From positions 372,001 to 436,000 of the forward strand of contig JALMQS010000267.1 in assembly GCA_024734495.1 (NCBI GenBank): DNA of 64,000 nucleotides. The letters are read 5' to 3'. The position numbers were made by a program, and so were the translations under genes. Each line of letters begins with the position of its first letter. The stretch's first letter is position 1. Below the pieces are notes generated by a model. The model saw only the letters and a list, made by a program, of their open reading frames with translations, was not told where the DNA came from and made no database searches. Source of the DNA: Forficula auricularia (taxonomy: Eukaryota; Arthropoda; Insecta; Dermaptera; Forficulidae). Positions 48,440 to 58,452 of this stretch are shown here, one piece after another.

Positions 48440-49480
48440 ATAGAGAAGAAACCACTAATAGTTCATGACAAATATAAATTATTAAAATTTTAGGAAATTT
48501 TAATTATTATTTTAAAACCCACTAATAGTTCATGACAAATAAAATTTATTAAAATTAGGAAATCTAAGTTATTATTTTAGAAACCACTAATAGTTGTTGA
48601 CAAATAAAATTTATTAAAATTAGGAAATCTAAATTATTATTTTAGATACCCACTAATAGCTGATGACAAATAAAATTTATTAAAATTAGGAAATCTAAAT
48701 TATTATTTTATAACCCACTAATAGTTCATGACAAATAAAATTTATTAAAATTAGGGAATCTAAGTTATTATTTTAGAAACCCACTAATAGTTCATGACAA
48801 ATAAAATTGATTAAAATTAGGAAATCCAAGTTATCATTTTAAAACCCCCTAATAGTTCATGACAAATAAACTTTATTAAACTTAGAAGATTTAAATTATT
48901 ATTTTAGAACCCACTAATAGTTCATGACAAATAAATGTATTAAATTTAAGTTATTATTTTAGAAACCACTAATAGTTCATGACAAATAAAATTTAGTAAA
49001 ATTAGGAAATTTAAATTATTATTTTAAAACCCACTAATAATTCATGACAAATAAAATTGATTAAAATTAGGAATCAAGTTATTATTTTAAACACCACTAA
49101 TAGTTCATGACAAATAAAATTTATTAAAATTAGGAAATTTAAATTATTATTTTAGAACCCACTAATAGTTCATGACAAATAAAATTTCTTAAAATTAAGA
49201 AATTAAAATTATTATTTTAGAAACCACTAATAGTTGTTGACAAGTAAAATTTATTAAAATTAGGGAATCTAAGTTATTGTTTTAAAAACCACTAATAGCT
49301 GATGACAAATAAAATTTATTAAAATTAGGAAATCTAAATTATTATTTTAGAACCCACTAATAGTTCATGACAAATAAAATTTCTTAAAATTAAGAAATTA
49401 AAATTATTATTTTAGAAACCACTAATAGTTGTTGACAAATAAAATTTATTAAAATTAGGAAATATAAATGATTATTTTAA
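48440..49480. repeat. Minisatellite, ~17 units of about 60 bp
   Basis: Each unit reads close to cccactaatagttcatgac, aaataaaatttattaaaatt, aggaaatctaaattatta. Variants such as gttgttgac and gctgatgac recur in order, suggesting multi-unit duplication. The start of the unit equals the cccactaatag block inside the Helitron-like family. Confidence 0.9.
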
Positions 49481-51110
49481 AAACACATCACTGAGTCCAG
49501 GAAACATACCCCCCCCTGGCTAGAAAGATGCCCCCACCGGCTTTTACAGCTGACCTCTAATATATTTGACCCTAGTATAAACCCAAACGTAGATATTTTC
49601 CCCTTATAAATCAAAAAAGAATAAAAAAAAATCCAATTCTCTAGAGAATTCCCCCACCCCTATTTCCCCCTTCTCAGAAATATCCCCCTGTATATTTGTT
49701 CTAGGAAAAATTGAGTTTGATTAAGTTCAATCGTGTGTAAGAAAGGTGCATTATGGGTCTCTCTATATGTGTATGCAAAATCTTTCCTTTTTTTCACGGA
49801 TAATCAAAATAATATTTCACAGACAAATTGCCAATCCCCCCCCCCCCCATTCGATTTTGATTTTCCGCCCTGTTGATAATAATAAAAAATACTCCAAATG
49901 AAGATAGCAACGTTAACAGAGCAGCATTTTTCTGCTCCATTGGGGCTGATTGATCCCAGGTCATTAACTGGCAAACAAATAAACCCTCCCCCTAGCTGGC
50001 TGGTCTAATCAACCCCCCCCTCCCTCTCACATCCGAATCCACCCCCGCAATTTTCATTCTTTGCGCCCCCTGAGTGTTTACCTTGCACTCTTGACATTTT
50101 CCAAGGGTATCTAATCAAATCAACTGATATTCAATTTCCGTTTCAAAAATCAACAGAAAGAACAAAAAAAAACAAAGAAAAAGAAGCAAATCCACCCCCG
50201 CCCTCCCCTTTCAAGTGATTTAATGTTTAATTTTTGTTTGTTTTTTTACAATCGTTTTCAATTTATTTCTTTAATTCTGTCAATTTAAACGTCTATTGTT
50301 AAGTTGTTTATTTCAACAATCATCTGTTTATAAAATAACAATTAGTCAATTATTATTATTATTGATTGTTTATTTTAAATTTCAACCTAGAATGGATAAA
50401 GCGATCGATTTTCATTCACTTTAACTTTCGGGATCACATCAAAAATTTGCATTTATGATACGGTGGAAAAGGCAGCGAGAAACTATAAGACTGTCGATGA
50501 TTTGTCAGGAAAAACTACTGGTATACTGTTAATAACAATCCATAGTAAAATCCGAGAGGTGAACCGCGACCTAAAATTGTGTACACCTACTTCCACCTCA
50601 ACTTTCATTTCCAAGATGGAAGACAATAGATTATCTAATGAATTCCAAATAATTTAAAATACGGTGTACAGCTAATTCCAATCGCGGTTCACCCCTCGGT
50701 AAAATTCCTAACTCTCGAAATCGAGTATCTCACATACGAAGAAAAACTTTAAACAAAAATATAGGTCATCTCATTATTGTGTAACAATCATTTAATTATA
50801 ACTTTATTTACTAATTGATTTTTTAATTATTTTATCAAAAAATACCTACTTATATCGTATTAATAATTAATATTATATATATATTTTCATAATTAATATA
50901 ATTTTATTATAATTATTATAAATTATTAATTTTATTAACCCCTGAAAGTGATAAGAAAAAATTTAATTAACTATCAAATTTCTAATTATTTTTAATTAAT
51001 TGTTACGATTTTGATTAAAGTTGCTTTTTGACATTGTTAATATTATATATTCTTTAATTATTTATAGAATTAAAAATTCTAGTTTTTAAATTGAAAGTTT
51101 TTGCCGAGTA
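49481..51110. other. No supported gene; C-rich patches and one short TIR element
   Basis: Several C-runs lie in 49500-50210. At 50552-50699 a short element has inverted ends CCGAGAGGTGAACCGCGA and complement of tcgcggttcacccctcgg. The 64-codon frame at 50463 lies partly in it and is not called. Confidence 0.5.
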
Positions 51111-51114
51111 GCAG

Positions 51115-51435
51115 AATTTTTTATATATTGAAGGAGACAATAAAAGAGTGTGTCTTCTGCTGGAATTATAAATTTTATTTATTTATAACGAGACTATAGT
51201 TTCGAGGAGCTTTGCCCTCTTCATCAGTCTATTACAATGTATTCACAGAAATTAATTTATGAATGAAAGTGCTTGTTCATTCATAAATTAATTCCTGTGA
51301 ATACGTTGTACAAGACTGATCGAAGGATGAAGAGGTAAAAAGCCCTCGAAACTATAGCTAGTCTCGTTATAAATAAATAAAATTTATACTCCCAGCGTGA
51401 AGACATCACTCTTTTATTGTCTCCTTCCAATTCTA
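51115..51435. mobile_element. P2 PLE-like foldback
   Basis: Arms run from tattgaaggagacaataaaa (51127) inward through cttctgctggaattataaat, and back out at 51360-51430 with the right arm diverged. The left arm has a good hammerhead core on the minus strand. The right arm core is broken (gactgatcgaaggatgaaga). The sequence outside 51127 continues with ctactcggcaaaaac-type sequence also found at 46.43 and 63.04 kb. Confidence 0.75.
51192..51227 (-). ncRNA. Hammerhead-ribozyme-like motif, P2 family
   Basis: On the minus strand: CUGAUGA, extra A, stem II GAGG/CCUC with loop GCAAAGCU, GAA, palindromic ACUAUAGU, C. Stem I can pair GA/TC and then TTGTAA with TTATAA across a small internal loop. It has the consensus CUGAUGA core. 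Confidence 0.6.
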
Positions 51436-51679
51436 GTCTTTAACTATTTTATCAAACGATCTACCAACACTACAGACATATAATAGACAGATAAAAACAT
51501 ATACGACGTTGTTATTGTTGAGTAACAACATAAATCACTTTAAAGTTTTTTTTAAATTATTTGGTTTTATCTTACCTTTAATTAATAGATTTTTAATCCC
51601 ACTAGAAAATATACTTCTACTATATATATTAATTAATCAAATAATCAAATTAATCAAATATCTACTATAGTATATAAGA

Positions 51680-52330
51680 GTACCTGGAGGCACCGAGCGA
51701 TGCTCGGTAACTTCTTCCTTCAGTTAAAATCTTTATTTTATTATTATTTTTAATTTAAAAATCTGATAAAAAGGTCGATTTTTATTTGAGAGCTGTTTTC
51801 AAATTATAAAAAATACAAAATATATATATATAATGTATTCGACCACTGTATCCCCCACCTTACCCCCGGATCCCATCCACCAATGTCCCACCACCTTCTG
51901 CACCCCCCACATCCACCCCCGCTCCTCATCAAGATCGCTTTCTCATCCTCAAAATTTGTTAATAGAGTTTATTTCATCAAAATCGTTAGAGTTGTTTAAA
52001 AAAAAAAAATATACAAATATATATATATATATACCTGAAAGACCGAGCTTTGTTCGGGTTTAGTTAATGCTTGACAACAACACACCACAATCACAAAGTT
52101 CTTCAAGGCTTTTGAGAACAATTAGCCCAACCCATTGTCTGTCTGGGTACAATAGTAAAAGGAAAACCTTTTTTTTAAAACCTTAAGAATGGAATTTTTC
52201 TACCTGAGAATAATTAATTTGATTACGATAAAACCCATCAAAAACAATTTTATCGAAGATGAGACCGTGGCAGATCGAATTGTCACCCCAAAAACCCCTT
52301 AACTAAGCATTGCAGTACATGTGCAATGAT
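51680..52330 (-). repeat. Helitron-like repeat, 3' half and internal fragment
   Basis: On the minus strand the 3' end is ACCGAGCATCGCTCGGTGCC then TCCAGGTACTC. The interior shows the gatttttatttgagagctgt block and, at 52190-52290, the block caaaaacaattttatcgaag. Confidence 0.55.
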
Positions 52331-52510
52331 CCCGGGTTCGAGCCCCGGCTGATCCTTTTGTCTGTAATAAAATTAATCTTGTCTTCGTTCCCTAAATTTA
52401 AATTTGTTATTAATTGTCTTTACACGGCCTCGTTGTGGTCGCGCCCCGGGTGAAGAGAAAATTATTTTCGATCTTTGGGGTCTGCGATCGATTGGGAGGC
52501 GCTGGAATTA
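52305..52510 (+). repeat. tRNA-derived SINE-like sequence
   Basis: The B box GGGTTCGAGCCCCGGC with an upstream tRNA-like arm sits at 52320-52355. The body ends in GC-richer sequence (ctttacacggcctcgttgtg, cgcgccccgggtgaag). The A box is not clear. It is followed directly by minisatellite units. Confidence 0.45.
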
Positions 52511-52514
52511 TTTA

Positions 52515-53130
52515 TTATTTTTTAAAACCCACTAATAATTCATGATAAATTAAAATTTATTAAAATTAGAGCATTTAAATTATTATTAGTTTATGACAAA
52601 TAAAATTTATAAAATTTGAAATTAAACTATTATTTTAAAACATACTAAAATAGTTCATGACAAATAAAATTAATTAATTATTTAGGAAATTTAAATTATT
52701 TTTTAAAACACACTAAAATTCATGATAAATAATAAAATTTATTAAAATCTGGAAATTTAAATTTATTATTTTAAAACCCATTATACTTAATAGTTCATGA
52801 TAAATAAAATTAATTAATTAATTAGAAAATATAAATTATTAATTTAAAAGCCACTAATAGTTCAAGACAAATGAAATTTATTAAAGTAAGAAAATTTAAA
52901 TTATTATTTTAAAAGCCACTTATAGTTCATGACAAATAAAATTTATTAAATTTAAGAAATTTAAATTATTATTGATTATTTTTTAAAACACACTAAAATA
53001 GTTCATGATAAATAAAATTAATTAAAATTAGAAAATATAAATTATTAATTTTAAAAGCCACTAATAGTTCAAGACAAATGAAATTTATTAAAGTAAGAAA
53101 ATTTAAATTATTATTTTAAAAGCCACTTCT
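52515..53130. repeat. Second minisatellite of the same ~60-bp family
   Basis: About ten more divergent units of cccactaatagttcatgac type. One segment of about 125 bp (gccactaatagttcaagaca) occurs twice, at 52854 and 53056. Confidence 0.8.
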
Positions 53131-53564
53131 CCAGCAAGATGTCCGTCGAAGGCGGGCTTTGCATCTGGTAATAATAATAATAATAATAATCTAAAATAAA
53201 TGAAAAAACATACATAGAAATTTTAATATTCAGTCGAAAAAAAAAATAATATATTCGAATATAAAATAAATAAAAGTATGTATTTTATTCTGGTTTGTTT
53301 GGTTTTCCTGATCCTCTATATATGGTTGAGAGGGTTGAGCTTTTGTCTGCGCCACCCCCGCCTAGTATAGAGTAAGAGAGAGAGAGAGAAAAAGTAACGT
53401 TTCGATTTTCCACTCGAGAGCACACACAAAGCTTTGAAAGACTTTAGAATAATATATAATTATTTTGACAAGATAAAAAATATGTTAAAACATTATACAT
53501 ATTATACATTCAGATTGTAAAAATGGAATTTTAAACACATATACTTACTTGTTTTTTATCTATC
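53131..53564. other. AT-rich spacer with (AAT)n and (AG)n
   Basis: (ATA)n is at 53169-53190 and (GA)n at 53372-53388. No open frame is of interest. Confidence 0.5.
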
Positions 53565-53565
53565 T

Positions 53566-54787
53566 ACTCTTATTAAACGAGCAAAAAATTGTTTGTATAT
53601 TTATTTATATATTTGTATCTTGGTTCTATTTTAAAAACGGCTCTAACGATTTTGATGAAACAAATTCTATTAACAAGTTTTGAAAATGAGAAAGGGATCT
53701 GGCTAGGTCTGGACCTCGACAAATTTCATCTTAATTGATCTTTCCTTAATTAAAGTAATTATTGACAGATTAAAATGTCAATAAAAATGTTTTGTTTATA
53801 TTTTTTTCAATTATCTTTTATTTATTAATTGTTTTTTTAATTTTAAAACCCACTAATATGTTATAGCAAATATTAATATATATATATATATATATATTAA
53901 ATTAAGAAGGGATCCAATCGACTTGATTGGGGAATAATGGAATTGAAATAATTATCGGAAAAGAGATTTTTTTATCTAATTAGATTTTCCTCTTATTAAA
54001 AACAAGGACTAAAGATGAATAAGGACACTCGATGGTGGAGAAGCAATCTCCGGAATCGAAGTTAAAATACAAGGTATACATTAATTAATGTAAAATAATT
54101 GGTTTAATAAAATTTATAAAATAAAAAAAATATATATATATTAAAATTAGGAATTTTTTGTTTGTTTTTAATTAACAGGTTGGGGGGTCTGATAGGCTAG
54201 GCGGTAGCGTGTCATCCTGCTAACCAAGTTGACCCGGGTTCGAATCCGAGCTCGAGGCATCCGGCTAAAATCTAACCCCCGGGTAGGGGACAAATTTAAA
54301 AATAATAATTGGTATCGTAAATGGCTTATGGCTAGAAAGGCCGAAAAGCCAAAAAAAAAAAAAAATTAACCTGTGTCTAAATCATAACAAAACAGGTGTG
54401 TTTACAAATAAAGTGATTGAAGTGGCTTTTTTATATATAACTTGGAAACAAATCTTATTTAATTTTATGTTTTTATTTCAGATCCTATACGATTATTATT
54501 TTCCTATTTATTTTTTTATAATGTTTATCAATATGAACGAATGTGAGCAAATTGGTGTACGAGTAAACAAATAGGTATACACATAATATGTAGACCACTA
54601 GAAAGCTAGAAATTCAAAAACTGGGTGCGGGGTGGGGTGGATATGGGAGGTGCAGGAGGTGGGTGAAGTGGTGGGGGATCCGGAGGTGGGGTGGTGCGGT
54701 GTGGGAGCGCAGTGTTGGGGGCGAGGTGTGTAGTTACGGGAGGGGAGGTCAGGGGTTACCGTGCATTGCTCGGTGCCTCCAGGTTCT
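53566..54787 (+). repeat. Helitron-like repeat copy with two insertions
   Basis: The 5' end is TCTACTCTTATTAAACGAGC and the 3' end is tgctcggtgcctccaggttc. A retroelement 3' fragment (53908-54145) interrupts it at the TATA-rich block. A SINE (about 54178-54362) interrupts attaacaggt/gtctaaatcataac. The copy at 55.4-58.5 kb gives both empty sites. Confidence 0.6.
54178..54362 (+). repeat. tRNA-derived SINE with poly-A tail
   Basis: The head shows GATAGGCTAGGCGGTAGCG (A-box region) and GGGTTCGAATCC (B box), i.e. a pol III promoter. The tail is an A-run. A degenerate duplication of AATTAACAGGT (left, about 54169-54179) and AATTAACCTGT (right, about 54364) surrounds it. The uninterrupted sequence is at about 58005-58030. 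Confidence 0.8.
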
Positions 54788-55142
54788 AATAATAATATAA
54801 GTGAGATAGGTGGAATTAATCAAATTGTATTTCATATACAAAAATGTTTTGCATTATATAGTGAACAAAAGAACACATTATTTTTGAATATCAACCCTTA
54901 AACAACCAAGATAAGGGCGTCTTTTTGATTGTTCTACAAGATTATCAAAATTACAGTTTGATTTCAACTACAAACTCGGTTAATTTTCAACCAAATTTAA
55001 AAAAATAAAATGTCGTTTTATTCAGAATAATATGGTAAACAATATTTCATTATTCGTGTCCATGATTAATAATAAAAGGAATCGTAGGGAGTTGGACAAG
55101 ACTTTAAATTAAATTAAATACAAGTTTTGATTAAATATGCCA

Positions 55143-55173
55143 TACGTTTCGTTGCTATTTGCAACTTCTTCAG
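55143..55173 (-). ncRNA. Hammerhead-ribozyme-like motif, P3 family, left arm
   Basis: On the minus strand: CUGAAGA, extra A, stem II GUUGC/GCAAC with loop AAAUA, GAA, palindromic ACGU, A. Stem I is AAUGAGCCA with UGGCAUAUU: nine positions with one mismatch and one wobble. This is the best-preserved P3 copy. Confidence 0.6.
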
Positions 55174-55197
55174 TGGCTCATTTAATTAAATGAGCCA

Positions 55198-55228
55198 CTG
55201 AAGAAGTACAAAATAGCAACGAAACGTA
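55198..55228 (+). ncRNA. Hammerhead-ribozyme-like motif, P3 family, right arm
   Basis: CUGAAGA is at 55198-55204 and GAAACGUA at 55221-55228. Stem II is damaged (GUAC against GCAAC). Confidence 0.45.
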
Positions 55229-55690
55229 TGGCATATTTAATCAAAACTTGTATTTAATTTAATTTAAAGTCTTGTCCAACTCCCTACGATTCCTTTGATT
55301 AATATGGTAAACATTTCATATAATAAAATCATATTTAATAGAACCAATATATATTGAGATATCTACTCTTATTAAACGAGCAAAAATTGTTTGTATATAT
55401 ATTTATATATATATTTGTATCTTGGTTCTATTTTGAAAACGACTTTACCGATTTTGATGAAACAAATTGTATTAACAAGTTTTGAGGATGTGAAAGCAAT
55501 CTGGCTAGGTCTGGACCTCGGCAAATTTCATCTTAATTGATCTTTTCTCATTTAAAGTAATTATTGATAGATGAAAATCTCAATAAAAAAGTTTGTTTAC
55601 ATTTTTTTCAATTATCTTTTATTTTTAATTGGTTTTTTAATTTTAAAACCCACTAATAGGTTATAGCAAATATTAATATATTATTTTTTT

Positions 55691-56233
55691 GCAACAAAAT
55701 TTTCTCTGGAGAGAGACGGACTGGTAGAAATTTTAATTGATAAATACTACCCAAAAATCAGTGACCTATTAAAAAAACTTCTCTCTGTGGGCCGGGTTAG
55801 TGTCGCGCTAAAACCAACAAATACGATCAACTAGTTATTCAACCAAAAACACAAGTTGGAATTAAAGATGAGTACTGGCGTGGTCTATATGATTGAATGT
55901 AACGGAGACGGAGTGCTGCCATGTAATAAAATGTACATAGGTCAAACAAAACGACGACTAGGTGAGAGAATACGAGAACACGAACTATCTATCTCAAAAA
56001 TAATTGGAAACAATACGGCCCTTGCAAATCATGCCCAAGAGAAAAAACACCAATTTAATTTTAACAATTTCAAAGTTCAATTTTATGAACGAAATTATTT
56101 TAAAAGAAGAATCTTGGAAATGATTTGCATAAAAAATCTCTCACATCGCGCCGTAAATGATAGATCGGACGTGTTGGATTTGAATATATGCTATGACGGA
56201 ATTGTGAATGGATTGAAATTGATCAATGAATGA
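55691..56233 (+). pseudogene. PLE reverse transcriptase C-terminus plus GIY-YIG endonuclease
   Basis: One frame runs from 55691: FSLERDGLVEILI, then SVGRVSVALKPTNTIN, a TAG stop at 55832-55834, and onward into the GIY-YIG domain. That domain has GVVYMI (the GIY block), YIGQTKRRLGERIREH (YIG block plus the conserved Arg and His) and a downstream Glu-containing helix. Among retroelements this domain is the hallmark of Penelope-like elements, where it nicks target DNA for primed reverse transcription. The RT catalytic core lies outside the truncated copy, and the in-frame stop separates RT and EN. The endonuclease part alone (125 codons, 55856-56233) is uninterrupted and looks recently active. 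The minus-strand frame at 56141-56467 is a shadow. Confidence 0.85.
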
Positions 56234-56622
56234 ATGAGTTGTAAATAATAGAATTTCGCTATTCTGTGGATTTGTATATTGTATTGTATATGTTAAAAAA
56301 AATATTGTATATATGTATAGATATGTAAGGATTATGATAAATGAATTGATCAATGAACGAATGAAGTATAGATGTAAATATGATATATATTTGTATGAAT
56401 TGTGAATGTATGTTGTATATTTGTGTATAAAAAAAAAAAAAAAAATTTGAATAAGTGAATTGATCAATTAACGAATAAGGTGTGAATTGTGGAATTGTAG
56501 CTAATTGTACATTTTGTATGTTGGGTGATATGAACCAACCATACTATTTGAGAATATGTTAATAACTAATCCCAGTACGCACTCTTGTGCGCATCTGTCA
56601 TAGAATGGGTTTGGTCTATATA

Positions 56623-57536
56623 CAGGGTGCTTCAAAAAAATGTATACACAATTTGAACTTCCATAGAAAATTTATTTACCGTTCTACAAAGTTAAATTTC
56701 AGGAAAATAGAAAGCTGAAAGTCCAATGTAAATGAAACATAAATAACAAATGTTAATACTGTTCAAATTGGTGACCTGCAGCATCAATACAATTCTGAGT
56801 ACGAGTCACCACTGATTCTGTACATCGTATCAAAACGTCCAATGAGATTTCTCTACACACTGCTTGAATCTCATTCCAAAGAATGTCTAGGTTACGTGGT
56901 TTACGTTTGTACACCTCATCTTTTACTGTGCCCCACAAGAAGAAATCCAGTGGTGTAAGGTCTGGAGAGCGTGCTGGAAACTCGATTGGCCCCCTGCGTC
57001 CTATCCACTGGCCCGACAAATTTTGATCCAGGTAAGCTCGTACGTCCCTGTGATAGTGCGGCGGGGCACCATCTTGTTGAAAATAAAAATCATCATTACC
57101 GTATAATGCACGAATGGCAGGAAATATGGAATCAGCAAGCATTGTTAGGTAATTAATACCAGTTACAGTGCCTTCAAATCGAAAAGGTCCAATGAGTCCC
57201 CTTGAAGACAAACCGCACCACACATTTACACCAGGCAAATTTACAGCTTTTTCAATTGTAATGTGAGGATTTTCTTCACCCCAGTAAACACAATTGTGCC
57301 TATTGACAGTTCCATTAAGTTTGAATTGGGCTTCATCCGACCAAATGATGCTACCCATAAATCCCGGTTCACGTTTGCTGCAGGTCACCAATTTGAACAG
57401 TATTAACATTTGTTATTTATGTTTCATTTACATTGGACTTTCAGCTTTCTATTTTCCTGAAATTTAACTTTGTAGAACGGTAAATAAATTTTCTATGGAA
57501 GTTCAAAGTGTGTATACATTTTTTTGAAGCACCCTG
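56623..57536 (-). mobile_element. DD41D-type Tc1/mariner-like transposon, rearranged
   Basis: It is flanked by TA (56621-56622 and 57537-57538). The inverted repeats are 160 bp on both sides (56623-56782 and 57377-57536), beginning CAGGGTGCTTCAAAAAAATG. The arms include the transposase C-terminal codons and stop (HQFEQY end), so the right arm is a copied inversion of the 3' end replacing the N-terminal half of the gene. Length 914 bp. Confidence 0.85.
56753..57376 (-). pseudogene. DD41D transposase, N-terminus missing
   Basis: About 207 residues of the catalytic domain remain in one open frame. First Asp: IIWSDEAQF. Second: [13 protein letters not shown]. Third: [13 protein letters not shown]. 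There are 41 residues between the last two, placing it in the DD41D group of the Tc1/mariner superfamily. The usual ~340 residues include an N-terminal paired-like HTH, here deleted. The frame can be extended to an ATG at 57409 only through the inverted terminal copy ([10 protein letters not shown]). It cannot bind its TIRs as a normal transposase. The plus-strand frame at 56971 is a shadow. Confidence 0.9.
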
Positions 57537-57694
57537 TATATTAGATTCAAAAGCCATTTAGTCATCTAATTAAGAAAAGAAGGAAAAAAAAATTGTCTTT
57601 CTATGCCTTTTGTTAAAAATGAAGAAAGTTTTTGAACACTACTGTGGAGAGAAGAAGGAAACATTTTATTTGTTTCATTCATTGACCCTTTGAA

Positions 57695-57823
57695 GTGAGT
57701 AAATTTATATTTTTTTCTATTGATAATATAGCTGTTTACATTGTATTTATAATTGTATTGTTTTATTGTTGAAATGTATGATGACCAACCCCATTTTTAT
57801 AATTTTGTCATATTGGTTTATAG
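57695..57823 (+). other. Intron in PLE terminal region (129 bp)
   Basis: The sequence ctttgaa is followed by GTGAGT, and ggtttatag precedes accctgaagaagg. The foldback arms at 2.4-2.7 kb read ctttgaaaccctgaagaagg with exactly this segment missing, so it was removed as a GT-AG intron. Introns in Penelope-like elements are known. This one lies directly upstream of the ribozyme core and splits the 5' strand of stem I. Confidence 0.85.
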
Positions 57824-57826
57824 ACC

Positions 57827-57859
57827 CTGAAGAAGGAGGGAAAAATCCTCCGAAACGTC
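57827..57859 (+). ncRNA. Hammerhead-ribozyme-like motif, P1 family, intron-containing copy
   Basis: CUGAAGA (57827-57833), extra A, stem II GGAGG/CCUCC, GAA, palindromic ACGU, C (57859). The 3' strand of stem I is GGUUUGAAAGG (57860-57870). Its partner CCUUUGAAACC exists only when 57694 is joined to 57824. Unspliced, only the ACC next to the core pairs. Confidence 0.6.
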
Positions 57860-58452
57860 GGTTTGAAAGGAAAGGAGGAAGGATTCCAATAAATTACACC
57901 TTATTTTATATGTGTTAATTTTTTTCTTTCCTCACTACCTCTGGGCTGCCTTCCATTACTTTCAATTAATATATTATATTAAAATTAGGAATTTTTTGTT
58001 TGTTTTTAATTAACAGGTGCCTAAATCATAACAAAACAGGTGTGTTTACAAATAAAGTTGTTCAAGCGGTTTTTTTTATTTAATTTGAAAACAAATCTTA
58101 TTTAATTTTATGTTTTTATTTTAAATCCTATACGATTATTTTTTTATTATTATTTTCCTTTATTATTTATTTTTTTATAATGTTTATCAATATGAACGAA
58201 TGTGGGCAAATTGGTGTACGAGTAAACAAATAGGTAAACACATAATATATATGTGGATAACTAGAAAGCTAGAAATGCAAAAACTGGGTGCGGGGTGGGG
58301 TGAATATGAGAGGTGCAGGAGGTGGGGTGCATTTGTGGAAGATCCGGAGGTGGTTGGGGTGGCGTGGGGCGGAGTGAGGGTGCAGTGGTGGGGCGAGGTG
58401 TCAAGGGGTGGTCAGGGGTTACCGTGCATCGCTCGGCGGCTCCAGGTACTAT

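Larger units (their letters stand above)
55042..55300. mobile_element. PLE-like foldback family P3
   Basis: The inverted arms contain cgtagggagttggacaaga and tatgccatacgtttcgttgc and meet near 55187. A 13-bp duplication AATATGGTAAACA flanks it (55029-55041 and 55301-55313). Both arms carry hammerhead-like cores. Confidence 0.8.
55688..57966 (+). mobile_element. Penelope-like element, 5'-truncated, carrying a nested DNA transposon
   Basis: It contains the C-terminal end of the reverse transcriptase, a GIY-YIG endonuclease frame, an AT-rich 3' region and the terminal block with intron and hammerhead motif. TTAATATATTA appears on both sides (about 55674 and 57964), consistent with a target duplication. 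The left end (gcaacaaaattttctctgg) is at the same point as the end of the tail of the 2335-2885 foldback. A DD41D transposon (56623-57536) splits the 3' region. Confidence 0.85.
55369..58452 (+). repeat. Helitron-like repeat copy hosting a PLE
   Basis: It begins TCTACTCTTATTAAACGAGC and ends gcatcgctcggcggctccaggtac. It is split at ttaatatatta by the PLE at 55688-57966. Apart from that insertion it is colinear with 53566-54787. Confidence 0.6.

Noticed and set aside
51301..51365. Right-arm hammerhead of the 51.1-kb foldback
   Set aside because: The core is broken (CTGATCGAAGG) and GAAACTATAGCTAGTC carries an insertion; it is a decayed copy.
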